Positions 35,402-44,953 of a stretch of 64,000 bases of DNA are shown piece after piece; positions within the stretch are counted from its first letter, which is position 1; each line of letters opens with the position of its first letter. The notes beneath the pieces are model-generated. The model made no database searches. It was not told the DNA's origin and saw only the letters and a program-made list of their open reading frames with translations. Source of the stretch: Burkholderia sp. MS389 (GTDB taxonomy: Bacteria > Pseudomonadota > Gammaproteobacteria > Burkholderiales > Burkholderiaceae). Location: contig NZ_CP045996.1 of the NCBI RefSeq assembly GCF_016899425.1, forward strand, positions 186,001 to 250,000, in the 5' to 3' direction. Made by a program: the position numbers and the translations under genes.

Positions 35402-36652
35402 TTATTGCGCGCTCGACGCGGCGGCCGAACTCGCTGCGGCACTGGCCGCGGTAGTTGCCGCGGTAGTCGCCGGCGCGGCGCTTGCCGAGGTGGCGGATGC
35501 GGCATCCGGCGCCGGGGCGAGCTGCGCGGCGACGGTCTTCACCGTCGCGCCCGGGCGCACCTTGTCGACGCCTTGCACGATCACGTGATCTCCTGCCTGC
35601 AGACCGCCTTCGACGACCCAGTTCTGGCCGTACGTGCCGGTCGTCGTCAACGGACGCATCTCGACCTTGTTGGCCGCGGTCACGACCAGTGCGATCGCCT
35701 GCCCCTTCTGGTCGTGCGTGACGCCGATCTGCGGCACCAGGAACGCGTTCTCGTTCACGCCTTCCTCGATCCGTGCGCGCACGAACATCCCCGGCAGCAG
35801 CACGCGGCCGGGGTTCGGGAACACCGCGCGGATCGTCACCGAGCCGGTGGTCTGGTCGACCGTCACGTCCGAGAACTGCAGCTTGCCGGCTTCCGAATAG
35901 GTCTTGCCGTCTTCGAGGATCAGCGACACCTTCGCCGCGCCCGGGCCGCTCGTCTTCAGGCGGCCGCTCTGCACGTCCTGACGCAGCTTCAGCCCTTCGA
36001 GGCTCGACTGCGTGAGGTCGACGTACACCGGATCGAGCTGCTGCACGGTCGACATCAGCGTCGCCTGGCTCGCCTGCACGTATGCGCCCGGCGTCACCTG
36101 CGAGATGCCGACGCGGCCGCTGATCGGCGACACGACGTCCGTATAGCCGAGGTTGATCTGCGCGGTGTCGACCGCCGCCTTGCCGGCCGCGACGTCCGCA
36201 GCGGCCTGGCCTTGCGTGGCGACCGCGTTGTCGTAGTCCTGCTTGCTGACCGCGTTCGCCGCGACCAGCACCTTGTAGCGCGCGACCAGCGCGTTCTGCG
36301 TGACGAGGTTCGCCTGCGCCTTCGCGAGCGTCGCCTTCGCGCTGTTCAGCGCGGCGATGTACGGCGCCGGATCGATCTTGTAGAGACGCTGACCGGCCTT
36401 GACGTCGGTGCCTTCGGTGAATTCGCGGCGCAGCACGATGCCGTCGACCCGCGCGCGGACCTGCGCGACGAGGAATGCACTGGTGCGGCCCGGCAGCTCG
36501 GTCACCGCGGGCACGGCTTGCGGCTGGACGGTGACGACGCCGACTTCCGGCGTTGGCGGCGGCGGCGCCGCTTCTTTTTTCCCGCACGCGGCCAGGAAAA
36601 CGGCAGCCGTTGCGGCAGTGATTAAGCGGTATGGAACCCGTTCGACGCGCAT
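35402..36652 (-). CDS. RND efflux periplasmic adaptor (AcrA/MexA-like lipoprotein)
   Basis: A 416-residue membrane-fusion protein. It has a lipoprotein signal (TAAVFLAACGKK), a biotinyl-lipoyl-like barrel (VRARVDGIVLRREFTEGTDVKAGQRLYKIDP), a helical hairpin (~residues 95-170), and a beta-barrel/MP domain containing VSPISGRVGISQVTPGAYVQ. The last ~40 residues are an unusual Ala/Ser/Thr low-complexity tail. The ATG at 36652 is chosen because it starts the signal peptide and has AGAGG about nine bases upstream. It is the first gene of the pump operon. A LysR-type gene lies 225 bases upstream in the same orientation. Confidence 0.93.
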   Translation of the reverse strand: MRVERVPYRLITAATAAVFLAACGKKEAAPPPPTPEVGVVTVQPQAVPAVTELPGRTSAFLVAQVRARVDGIVLRREFTEGTDVKAGQRLYKIDPAPYIAALNSAKATLAKAQANLVTQNALVARYKVLVAANAVSKQDYDNAVATQGQAAADVAAGKAAVDTAQINLGYTDVVSPISGRVGISQVTPGAYVQASQATLMSTVQQLDPVYVDLTQSSLEGLKLRQDVQSGRLKTSGPGAAKVSLILEDGKTYSEAGKLQFSDVTVDQTTGSVTIRAVFPNPGRVLLPGMFVRARIEEGVNENAFLVPQIGVTHDQKGQAIALVVTAANKVEMRPLTTTGTYGQNWVVEGGLQAGDHVIVQGVDKVRPGATVKTVAAQLAPAPDAASATSASAAPATTAATTAASAAASSAAASSAQ

Positions 36653-36876
36653 GGAGCGACCTCTCACAATTAGACGACCTTCAATGGGAATCACCAGATC
36701 TCCTCATGGCCCTGACGCGCGGCGAACCTGAAGGGTCCTGTCCGCCGCGGATGCGGACACGTGTTGCGGGTGTGCGTTGCACCCGGCGGAGCGTTCGTTC
36801 GCCGAACTGCTTCCGAAAAAGAACGGCGAGCCCGCTGCCTCGGCGGGATCGCGTTGCCATGGGTTCTGCCAGACTG

Positions 36877-37758
36877 CTAGCGCGCGGGTCGGAATGCAGC
36901 GCCGGCGAATTCGATGAACGCGCGCGCGGCGGCCGGCAGACGTGCGGCACGCGCATGCGCAAGCTTCAACGTGACGGGCGCGAGCAGATGGAGCGGGGCC
37001 ACGCGCACCAGCGTGCCGGCCGCCAGATCGGCGTCGACGAGATACGCGGGCAGCACCGCCGCGCCCATGCCGGCCACGGCCAGCCGCCGTGCCATCTCGA
37101 GATGGCCGACGCCCGTATTGCCGGGCGCGACGCCGGATCGAATCCCGGCCGCGTGGTCGTCGTCGGCCGCCGGCAACTCGAGCCGCACGGTCGCGATGTC
37201 CGGCCAGTCGCCGGACGCAGCCGCGCCGCCGTGCGCGGCGACATAATCGGGCGCCGCGACGCGCACGGATTCGTACGCGGCCAGCGTATGCAATGCGTGC
37301 GCGCCGGACACTGGCATCCCGTCGGTCAGGAACGCGACGTCGATGTCTTCGGTAGTCAGGTCGACGTGGGCATCGGTCAGCGTCACGGTCGGCCGCACGT
37401 CCGGAAACCGGTGCACGAAACGATCGAGCAGCGCGCTCAGCTGGCTGAGCCCGAACGCGACCGGCGCGGCCACGCGCAATACGCCTTCCGGCTTGCTGCC
37501 CATCGCGACGAAACGGCCGTCGATCTCGTCGATCGCACCGAGAATCCGCTCGACGCGCGCGAGATACAGCTCGCCGATTTCCGTCAGCGACTGGTGGCTC
37601 GTGCTGCGTTGAAGCAGGCGCGCGCCGAGGCGCGTCTCGAGCGCATCGACCAGTCGGCTGGCCATCGCCGTCGACACGCGCAACCGCGTCGCCGCCCGGC
37701 GAAACCCGCCTTCCCTTGCCACCGTCACGAATGCCCGAATCGATTGAAGTTGGTCCAT
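36877..37758 (-). CDS. LysR-type transcriptional regulator upstream of the RND pump
   Basis: A 293-residue LysR-type regulator. The N-terminal winged HTH is clear (MDQLQSIRAFVTVAREGGFRRAATRLRVSTAMASRLVDALETRLGARLLQRSTS), followed by the effector-binding domain (VLRVAAPVAFGLSQLSALLDRF...). It is immediately upstream of the pump operon and on the same strand, so it probably regulates the pump, as LysR regulators do for other Burkholderia RND operons; that role is inferred. The effector is unknown. A 595-base gap to the divergent AraC gene contains its promoter. Confidence 0.9.
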   Translation of the reverse strand: MDQLQSIRAFVTVAREGGFRRAATRLRVSTAMASRLVDALETRLGARLLQRSTSHQSLTEIGELYLARVERILGAIDEIDGRFVAMGSKPEGVLRVAAPVAFGLSQLSALLDRFVHRFPDVRPTVTLTDAHVDLTTEDIDVAFLTDGMPVSGAHALHTLAAYESVRVAAPDYVAAHGGAAASGDWPDIATVRLELPAADDDHAAGIRSGVAPGNTGVGHLEMARRLAVAGMGAAVLPAYLVDADLAAGTLVRVAPLHLLAPVTLKLAHARAARLPAAARAFIEFAGAAFRPAR

Positions 37759-38353
37759 TTGTCCGGATTTCCCTGCGCGGACGACTGCCCGTCCATCTGC
37801 ACCCGACGCCGCGCCACAGCCGGCCCGCATCGGCCCGGCCAATGCGGCGGCCCCGACACCGGCTCCGCCGGGTCGGTCGACACGCTCGCGACGGGCACGC
37901 GTCGGCTTGCAACGGACGCAAGCCGGCCTCGGCAAGCCCAATGCACGATCGTTCAATAGCAGTCCTGAGTCTTTCCCGGCGATTCGCGGCGGCAACGCGC
38001 GCGGCAAGGCCGGCGGCGTCCGCGCATCACGCGGACGGTGTTGCCCGTATCGTCCGGGCACGCTGAATCGCATTTCCTTCAGCAGGTGCAATGGTAGGGA
38101 AACCGCCGGAAAATGGCTTGCCCGATCCTGCGATTGTTTTGCCTTAATTTCCGAATTTGTGCGTCGCACACCCTGCCACGACAGGCGACGCGGCCGCCGA
38201 TCATGCAGGTCCGGATGATCGGGCTAATTTCGGACAGTTTTAGGCAATCCCGCGCACGCAACTGGCCGTACGATGTGACCGCCATGCCTGCACGCCGGCA
38301 GCGAATCGCAGCGCACGCACGGCATCGCCCGCTCCGCCAACCGCTCACGCAAC
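37759..38353. other. Divergent intergenic region between LysR and AraC genes
   Basis: 595 bases with no convincing gene. Promoters of both flanking regulators are expected here. I saw only short, unremarkable inverted repeats. Confidence 0.4.
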
Positions 38354-39334
38354 ATGGAAATCGACGCCCGAACGCCGACCCAACCGCGCCATCCACCGGA
38401 TCACGATGCCCGGTCGCCAGCCCGATCGCCCGCTGCCCGGCTGGCGGCGCTGATCGCCGTGTACGCGCCGCACGACGGCATGTTCGACCTTCCGCTGCGC
38501 GGCATGCGTGTCGCGCGCGCGTCCGCGCTGCCGCCGCAGTGGAACCACGGCGTGCACCACGCGTGCCTGAGCATCGTCGGGCAAGGCGCGAAGTCGATGC
38601 GGGTCGGCGACGATACCTACACGATCGACGAATCGCGGATGCTGGTCGCCACCGCCGACCTCCCCGTGACCGGACGCGTGACGCGCGCGAACCCCGCCGA
38701 GCCGTTCCTTTACGCGCAACTCGCACTCGATCCGCACCGCATCGCGGCGCTCACGCCCGTCGTCTTTCCGCGCGGGCTGCCGAAAGCCGTCGACTACCGC
38801 GCGCTCGACACGCTCGACGCGACGCCCGAAATCGTCGACGCCGTCGCGCGGCTGATGCAACTGATCGCACAACCGGACGACCTCGACCTCCTCGCACCGC
38901 TGATCGTCGACGAAATCCTCATCCGGCTGCTGCGCGGCCCGTCGGGCGCGCGCATCGCGCAGATCGGCGACGCCGGTTCGACGACCCAGCGCATCTCGCG
39001 CGCCGTCGCATGGATTCGCGATCACTATCTCGATCCGATGGCGGTCGACACGCTCGCGCGACGGGTGGAGATGAGCCCGTCGACCTTCCACCATCATTTC
39101 CGTGCGGTCACGTCGATGAGTCCGTTGCAATGCCAGAAGGTGCTGCGGCTGCAGGAGGCGCGCCGCCTGATGTGCGTGTCGGCGATGGATGCGCGGCAGG
39201 CGTGCCGCAGCGTCGGCTACGTGAGCGCGTCGCAGTTCAGCCGTGAATACGCACGGCTGTTCGGCGACGCACCGGGCCGCGACGTCGCTCGGCTGCGCGG
39301 CGAAGCGGTGCCGCTGTCGCGCGTCGCACCATGA
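38354..39334 (+). CDS. AraC-family regulator with AraC_N (cupin-like) domain
   Basis: 326 residues. The N-terminal region (~residues 25-200) is an AraC_N-type ligand domain (PPQWNHGVHHACLSIVGQGAKSMRVGDDTYTIDESRMLVATADLPVTG). The C-terminal ~100 residues are the double HTH (VDTLARRVEMSPSTFHHHFRAVTSMSPLQCQKVLRLQEARRLM and ARQACRSVGYVSASQFSREYARLFG). It is a paralogue of the AraC protein at 50672-51688, with the same architecture and very similar HTH. The likely target is unclear, since the neighbours are regulators and a pump. Confidence 0.88.
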   Translation: MEIDARTPTQPRHPPDHDARSPARSPAARLAALIAVYAPHDGMFDLPLRGMRVARASALPPQWNHGVHHACLSIVGQGAKSMRVGDDTYTIDESRMLVATADLPVTGRVTRANPAEPFLYAQLALDPHRIAALTPVVFPRGLPKAVDYRALDTLDATPEIVDAVARLMQLIAQPDDLDLLAPLIVDEILIRLLRGPSGARIAQIGDAGSTTQRISRAVAWIRDHYLDPMAVDTLARRVEMSPSTFHHHFRAVTSMSPLQCQKVLRLQEARRLMCVSAMDARQACRSVGYVSASQFSREYARLFGDAPGRDVARLRGEAVPLSRVAP

Positions 39335-39503
39335 ACGCGAATCGCAAGAAAACGCTTTCATAAGGACGTGCCGGGAACACGGGCATCATTGTCCAACCGG
39401 TCCGCGCACATGCATGCGTCGCCTGCCTTTAATGCAGGACTGCGAATTATTTCAGTTGACCCGAAAGACAGTGCGCGGTACTCACGTATCGATCATGCGT
39501 GAA

Positions 39504-40454
39504 TCAGGACTGACGAGACGCGCAGCAAGCGTTCAACGCGGCCTCGTCGGCGGCCAGCATCTCGGGCACGCATTCCCGCAGGAAATCGACGAACGTGCGG
39601 ATCTTCGCATCGAGATACTGACGCGACGCATACAGCGTATAGACCGTCAGCTTCTGCAACCGGTAATCGGGCAGCACGCGCACCAGCGCGCCGCTCGCGA
39701 GCGCGGGCAGCGCAGCCGACATCGGCAGCGGGCCGATCCCGAGCCCCGCGCGCAGCGCGGCGCCGAGCGCATCGGCGATATTCACCTGGAAATCGGGCAC
39801 CGACAGTTCGAACGTTTCGCGGCCGTTCGGGCCGTCGAGATGCCAGCGGTCGCGCGGAAACAACGACGTGACGAGCCGCAGGCACGCATGCCCGGCGAGA
39901 TCGCTCACCGCACGCGGCGTGCCGCGCGCCTTCAGGTAGGCAGGCGACGCGCACAGCACGCTGCCCACGTCGCCGAGCCGCTGCGATACCAGCCCGGAAT
40001 CGGGCAGCTCCGTCGTGCTCAACTGCAGCGACACGTCGTAGCCTTCGTCGATGATGTCAGGCACGTGCTGCGACAGCGTCAGCTCGACCGCGACCGACGG
40101 ATAGCGTTCGCGGTAGCGCACGACCGCGGGCACCACGTAGGACTGGCCGAAACTCGTCGTCGCGTGGACGTGCAGCCGTCCGGACGGCTTCACCTGTGCA
40201 TCGGCCGCCTCGGCTTCCGCTTCGTCGATATAGCCGAGGATGCGCTGGCAGCGGTCGAGATAGCGCTGCCCGGCGTCGGTCAGTGCGATGCGGCGCGTGC
40301 TGCGGTTCAGCAGGCGCGTGCGCAGATGCGTTTCGAGTTGCGCGACCGAACGCGACGCGTAGGCCGTCGTGATGTCCAGGCGCTGGGCCGCGCTCGTGAA
40401 GCTGCCCTCTTCCGCGACCCGGACGAAAATGCGCATCATCTGTAACGTGTCCAT
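39504..40454 (-). CDS. LysR-type transcriptional regulator
   Basis: A 316-residue LysR-type regulator with the usual winged HTH (MDTLQMMRIFVRVAEEGSFTSAAQRLDITTAYASRSVAQLETHLRTRLLNRSTR) and a substrate-binding-like effector domain (GRLHVHATTSFGQSYVVPAVVRYRERYPSVAVELTL). It belongs to the large CrgA-like subgroup by appearance. It lies between the AraC gene (convergent) and the PurA homologue (same strand, ~300 bases). The target is not evident. Confidence 0.9.
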   Translation of the reverse strand: MDTLQMMRIFVRVAEEGSFTSAAQRLDITTAYASRSVAQLETHLRTRLLNRSTRRIALTDAGQRYLDRCQRILGYIDEAEAEAADAQVKPSGRLHVHATTSFGQSYVVPAVVRYRERYPSVAVELTLSQHVPDIIDEGYDVSLQLSTTELPDSGLVSQRLGDVGSVLCASPAYLKARGTPRAVSDLAGHACLRLVTSLFPRDRWHLDGPNGRETFELSVPDFQVNIADALGAALRAGLGIGPLPMSAALPALASGALVRVLPDYRLQKLTVYTLYASRQYLDAKIRTFVDFLRECVPEMLAADEAALNACCASRQS

Positions 40455-40752
40455 CGACCTGTCCCCGCGATTGTCACGTCGCGCCGTCGTGCGGCCAGAG
40501 TGCCGGCAGCGCCGGCACACGCCGGTCTGGCGCGAATTGTGCGGAACAGTACAGCAGCGGTGCAGGCGTGTCCAGTTCGCCGTAGGCGGCACGATCCGGA
40601 TGCCGAATCGTGCTGCGAAGCCGCTCACCGAGCGGCATCCGGGCCGGGCGGACATGCGTATGGAGGGACCGACAGGCCAACCGCAGCGATCGGAAAAAGC
40701 TACCCGCCGACCACGATCGCGCTCTCGATCGACACCCTGTGCATCCCGCGCA

Positions 40753-42051
40753 TTACGCGGCGGCCACCGCATCGAACGGATTGCGCAACACGATCGTGTC
40801 GTCGCGCTCCGCGCCCGTCGTGATCATCGACACCGGCGCGCCCGCCACGGCTTCGATGCGCGCGATGAAAGCCTGCGCGGCCCGCGGCAGCGCCGCACGC
40901 TCGCGCACGCCCTGCACGGAGCCTTGCCAGCCTTCGAACCGTTCGTAGAGCGGCTTCGCGCGCGACTGCGCATCGAGGCTCGCGGGCAAATGATCGACGC
41001 GCACGCCGTCGAATTCGTAACCGATGCACAGCGCGATCGACTCGAAACCATCGAGCACGTCGAGCTTGGTCAGCGCCAGCGACTCGATGCCCGAGATCCT
41101 GACGGCCTGACGCAGTTGCGCGGCATCGAGCCATCCGCAGCGTCGCGGCCGGCCCGTGTTGACGCCGAACTCCTGTCCGCGCGCACGCAGCGTGTCGCCG
41201 GTCGCGTCAGTCAGCTCGGTGAGGAACGGGCCGCCGCCGACCCGCGTCGCATACGCCTTCGTCACGCCCAGCACGTGGCCGAGCTTCGCTGCCCCGAGCC
41301 CGGTGCCGGCCGCCGCGGCCGATGCCACGGTGCCCGACGACGTCACGAACGGATAGGTGCCCCAGTCGATGTCCAGCATCACGGCCTGAGAGCCCTCGAA
41401 CAGGATGCGCTCGCCGCGATCGGTCGCGTCGTTGAGGTCGGCCCAGACCGGACGCACGAACGGCAGGATCTTCGGCGCAAGCGCAACCAGCGTCGCCAGC
41501 ATCGCGTCGCGATCGTACTCGTCGAACCCCAGGCCGCGGAACCACGCGTTGTGATGGTCGACGAGCACGTCGAGTTTGGCGGCGAGCCCGCCCGGTTCGG
41601 CGAGATCGCCGACGCGCAGCCCGCGACGCCCGACCTTGTCCTCATAGGCCGGCCCGATTCCGCGCAGCGTGGTGCCGATGGGTTCGCGGCGCAAACGCTC
41701 CTGCGCCTCGTCGATCGCGCGGTGAATCGGCAGCACCAGCGTCGCGTTCTCGGCGATCGACAGGTTGTCCGGCGTCACCGACAGCCCGAGTTCGGCCATC
41801 CGCCCGATTTCCGCGAGCAGCGCTTCCGGATCGAGCGCCACGCCGTTGCCGATCACGCCGCGCTTGCCGCGCACGATGCCGCTCGGCAGCAGCGCCAGCT
41901 TGTACGTGTTGCCGCCGACGACCAGCGTGTGGCCCGCGTTGTGGCCGCCGTTGTAGCGTGCGACGACATCGGCCTGCGCCGCCAGCCAGTCCACGACGCG
42001 CCCCTTGCCCTCGTCGCCCCATTGGGCGCCCACCACCACCACGTTCGGCAT
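40753..42051 (-). CDS. purA: Adenylosuccinate synthetase homologue
   Basis: A 432-residue protein, exactly the usual PurA length. The GTP/IMP-binding and catalytic motifs are intact: QWGDEGKG (catalytic Asp), NGGHNAGHT (catalytic His), IGTTLRGIGPAYEDKVGRRGLR, FEGSQAVMLDIDWGTYPFVTSS and GVNTGRPRRCGWLD. The enzyme forms adenylosuccinate from IMP, aspartate and GTP in purine synthesis. Burkholderia carries its housekeeping purA on chromosome 1, so a copy near a secondary-replicon origin is likely an additional paralogue; this is inference. It is divergent from a GcvA-type LysR gene with a 140-base gap. Confidence 0.92.
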   Translation of the reverse strand: MPNVVVVGAQWGDEGKGRVVDWLAAQADVVARYNGGHNAGHTLVVGGNTYKLALLPSGIVRGKRGVIGNGVALDPEALLAEIGRMAELGLSVTPDNLSIAENATLVLPIHRAIDEAQERLRREPIGTTLRGIGPAYEDKVGRRGLRVGDLAEPGGLAAKLDVLVDHHNAWFRGLGFDEYDRDAMLATLVALAPKILPFVRPVWADLNDATDRGERILFEGSQAVMLDIDWGTYPFVTSSGTVASAAAAGTGLGAAKLGHVLGVTKAYATRVGGGPFLTELTDATGDTLRARGQEFGVNTGRPRRCGWLDAAQLRQAVRISGIESLALTKLDVLDGFESIALCIGYEFDGVRVDHLPASLDAQSRAKPLYERFEGWQGSVQGVRERAALPRAAQAFIARIEAVAGAPVSMITTGAERDDTIVLRNPFDAVAAA

Positions 42052-42191
42052 GCTCCGTACTCCATGTGAGAAATTCAGACACTCGGTCGGCCCGGTTGGC
42101 CGTTTGTGTGCCATATTGGCGGAGCCGAATCACCCGATCAAACGATTAAACCTGAACCATCGTGTGAGTAAATTTCACGCGAAACGATGCA
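42052..42191. promoter_or_regulatory. Divergent promoter region, PurA homologue / LysR gene
   Basis: A 140-base divergent gap of the kind in which LysR regulators bind to control both genes. It contains AATTTCACGCGAAACG at 42171-42186, which resembles the chromosome-1-type parS core but is more probably a chance or regulator-binding match. Confidence 0.45.
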
Positions 42192-43097
42192 ATGGCCCGA
42201 CGACTCCCTCCGTTGAATTCGCTGCGCGCGTTCGAAGCCGCCGCGCGGCTCGGCAGCTTCACGCTGGCCGCCGACGAGCTGTGCGTCACGCACGGCGCGA
42301 TCAGCCGGCACGTGCAACAACTGGAAGCGTGGCTCGGGCGGCCGCTGTTCGAACGCCACAACCGGCGCGTCGAACTGACCGCGGCCGGCCGCGCGTACCT
42401 CGCCGAGGTCGGCGCTTCGTTCGACCGGATCGCACTTGCCACCGCGCAGCATTTCGGCCACGCGCAGCAGCGCGTGCTGCGCGTCAGCGCGCCCGCGACG
42501 TTCTCGCTGCGCTGGCTCGTCCCGAAGCTGTCGTCGTTCCAGGTCGGGCATCCGGCCATCGAGGTGCGGCTGTCGACGTCGAACGAGCCGATCGACAAGC
42601 TGCGCGACAAGGTCGACCTGATCGTTCGCGGCGGCCCGCAGGCCATCGACGGGTACGTTGCGGAGGAATTCCTGTCCGAAGTCCGGCTGCCGGTGTGTGC
42701 GCCGAAGTTGCTGGAGGGCCGGTCGCTCGAGACGCCTGCCGATCTCGCCGGCTTCACGCTGCTGCACGCGGCAACCTATCCGGGCATGTGGCCGGAATGG
42801 CTCGCGGCGGCCGGGCACCCGAACCTCGTCCCGCGGCACTCGCTCACGCTCGAGCATTTCTACCTGACGCTGCAAGGCGCGCTCGACGGGCTCGGCGTCG
42901 CGATGGGCCCGATCGCGCTGGTCGCCGACGACATCGCCGAAGGCCGGCTCGTGCAGCCGTTCAGCGAACCGGCGCTGCCGCCGTGGCGCTACTTTACATA
43001 TGTGGCGTCCGCGCGAGCGGACGACGACGCCGTACGCGCGTTCAAGGACTGGCTAAAGGCAACGGGAAGCGCGACTGCGTCGGGCGAGCGGCGCTGA
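42192..43097 (+). CDS. LysR-type regulator, GcvA-like
   Basis: A 301-residue regulator. The N-terminus (RRLPPLNSLRAFEAAARLGSFTLAADELCVTHGAISRHVQQLEAWLGRPLFERHNR) is typical of the GcvA subgroup, followed by a type-2 periplasmic-binding-like effector domain. It is divergent from the PurA homologue and probably controls it, which would be an unusual mode of purA regulation. A 33-base hairpin lies between its 3' end and the convergent DUF4148 gene. Confidence 0.9.
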   Translation: MARRLPPLNSLRAFEAAARLGSFTLAADELCVTHGAISRHVQQLEAWLGRPLFERHNRRVELTAAGRAYLAEVGASFDRIALATAQHFGHAQQRVLRVSAPATFSLRWLVPKLSSFQVGHPAIEVRLSTSNEPIDKLRDKVDLIVRGGPQAIDGYVAEEFLSEVRLPVCAPKLLEGRSLETPADLAGFTLLHAATYPGMWPEWLAAAGHPNLVPRHSLTLEHFYLTLQGALDGLGVAMGPIALVADDIAEGRLVQPFSEPALPPWRYFTYVASARADDDAVRAFKDWLKATGSATASGERR

Positions 43098-43207
43098 GCG
43101 CCCGCGCCTGTGTGTCGTGCATCTTCACGACATGCAGGATTCCGAATCGAATTGAATAAACGTATGGAGCATGTTTGCTTTCGTGCATCGCGCGATCGCG
43201 ACACACG

Positions 43208-43240
43208 CGGCAAGCCGCGGATCGGCCCCGTGGCTTGCCG
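43208..43240. terminator. Hairpin between convergent LysR and DUF4148 genes
   Basis: A 9-bp stem CGGCAAGCC / GGCTTGCCG with partial extension of pairing into the loop. No U-tract is present on either strand, so it is a weak terminator candidate. Confidence 0.4.
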
Positions 43241-43251
43241 CCGGACGACGC

Positions 43252-43560
43252 TTACTGGCTTGCGGCGCCGGCCTTCTTTTCCGCGTTCTGCAGGTTCTGC
43301 GGATAGTTCGGATCATTGGCCGCCGGCTTGTAACCGGCGTCTTCGAGTTTCTTCAGCTCGGCGGTGTTCTTCGCACGCGCAGCCTTGCGCTCGGCTTTGC
43401 GTTTGGCCCTGGCCGCCTTGCGCGCTTCGCTCTTCGCGGCCTTGGCGTCCTGTGCAGCCGGCGCGCTTGCGGTTTCCTGTGCAAAGGCCGGAACGGCCGA
43501 GCCGAACAGGAAAGCGGCTGCGGTAGCAGCCAGCGTGAGTTTTCTGATCTGGATTCGCAT
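43252..43560 (-). CDS. DUF4148 secreted protein with basic central region
   Basis: A 102-residue protein with a signal peptide (FLFGSAVPAFA). A very basic Lys/Arg/Ala-rich helix follows (~residues 38-65, AAKSEARKAARAKRKAERKAARAK), then the DUF4148 end motif LKKLEDAGYKPAANDPNYPQNLQNAEKK. The basic helix is absent from the sister protein at 29255 and suggests binding to nucleic acid, polyphosphate or membrane. AGAGAG lies upstream of the ATG. Function unknown. Confidence 0.82.
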   Translation of the reverse strand: MRIQIRKLTLAATAAAFLFGSAVPAFAQETASAPAAQDAKAAKSEARKAARAKRKAERKAARAKNTAELKKLEDAGYKPAANDPNYPQNLQNAEKKAGAASQ

Positions 43561-43924
43561 CGCTGAACTCTCTTTTTTGATGACCATCACGGTTTGAAAA
43601 ACCATCGAGATACCGCCCCTGCCCTGACCAGTCGTCATGTCGCGGTCAGGACTTGAGCATCATAACCGTGTCGCAAAAATTGTGGCGTCAACGTGCTGAC
43701 GGAATTGGGGATACACGTATGGGAGACAACGCGGTTGGTGCGCTCGAGGTCGGCCGCCGCGGTACTCGACGCGGTGCGAGGCGCCGACGCGTGTTTCACT
43801 GGTGGCGATATCGATACGCTCATGCGCTCATGCGCGACGTGAGGATCGTCGTGCTTGCACGATCACCGCAGCAGCAGTCGATCCATGCGTCACGTTATCG
43901 TTCGATGCGGCTCGAGCGACGGTT

Positions 43925-43940
43925 CCTCCCATAAACGACC
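43925..43940 (-). repeat. Inverted iteron-like copy
   Basis: The minus strand reads GGTCGTTTATGGGAGG, matching the TTTATGGGAG half of the iteron consensus with a shortened left half. It is ~1 kb from the main array. Confidence 0.5.
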
Positions 43941-44753
43941 ACGATTCGTTTCTTCGGCGGTCAGGAGGGTTACGTTGCGTCGTTGCGGCGTGCGGTGATC
44001 TGTTCGGTACCGCTTGCCGCACTGTGATGCAGAAGGTTGTCTGTGTGTGGAGGCAAAGCGGGTTGTCGATCCGTAGGTCTGACAAAAAAGGCGGGGCGGC
44101 GCAAGCGGTGAAGACGTCGGCCCGATGGACTGCACGAATGCGCTGAAACTGATCATGAGCGAGCAGCGCTCGTCGGATGGATATGCCCATGGCCGTGAAG
44201 CCTATCCGTCTGTGCAACCGTGCTTGCCGACGCTGAAGCGCCACACAAGGATGCCGATCGTTTCCCGTTTGCTCCCATCGACGGTTCCTTATGTGGATGA
44301 GGGCTGGGATCTACACAGCTTGCTTATACCTGTGCCACCGCCTATCGGTGAGCTTTTACGGGACTCTGCTTTTTCGGAAGGTGAGCATATTCGGGCGCAT
44401 CGGGGAATTCGATTGCGGTGAGCTGCGGCACCGACAGCACCTTCACGTTGGTTCGCAACGATGTCGACGGACACAGCATGGCTTGCCGGGCGGCACTCCA
44501 AAGGTAGAAAAACGGACCGGACGTGGGATGGAAACAGCCGGGATCGGATTCCGTCGGGCACAGTCCACAGGCTAAATTTGGCGAGCGGCATCACAGGCGA
44601 TCGACAAAAACTTGTGCATAGACGAGGCCGCGCGAGTGCAAAAAACCATTCGTGGGCAGTCCAGGATGATTTCCAACTGCTGTGGACGAAGCGACGGGAT
44701 TCGCTGCGCTCGTCAGTCATGGTGCCGAGGGTGCCATGGGGCACATTTTTGGG

Positions 44754-44770
44754 TCCCATAAACGGGAACC
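44754..44770 (-). repeat. Inverted iteron
   Basis: The minus strand reads GGTTCCCGTTTATGGGA, a good match to the consensus GGTAGCCnnTTATGGGA, in the orientation opposite to the main array. Confidence 0.7.
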
Positions 44771-44794
44771 TCTACGCCGAAACCGCGCATTTCC

Positions 44795-44810
44795 TCCCAT
44801 AAGTTTCTAC
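44795..44810 (-). repeat. Inverted iteron-like copy
   Basis: The minus strand reads GTAGAAACTTATGGGA; the right half is perfect and the left half degenerate. It lies 41 bases from the inverted iteron at 44754. Confidence 0.55.
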
Positions 44811-44953
44811 GTTTCGGCGTTTGTGAGTGGGTACTCACCTCTTCGGGAGGCCTTGTCAGGCCTGGAGCCTTCCTGGAACGGTGTGTCAAACAGAGCCGAG
44901 TCGGTCTGGATCGCAGGATCTGAACGCCTTGCGTCCCACAGACGACTCCCATT

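Noticed and set aside
35580..35595. GATCACGTGATC palindrome as a parS site
   Set aside because: It shares only the CACGTG centre with this replicon's parS, lacks the GTTG/CAAC arms, and lies inside the adaptor coding sequence.
32156..36625. A 1489-residue plus-strand frame across the RND operon
   Set aside because: Its composition is that of an antisense shadow; the minus strand encodes a complete three-gene pump with conserved residues.
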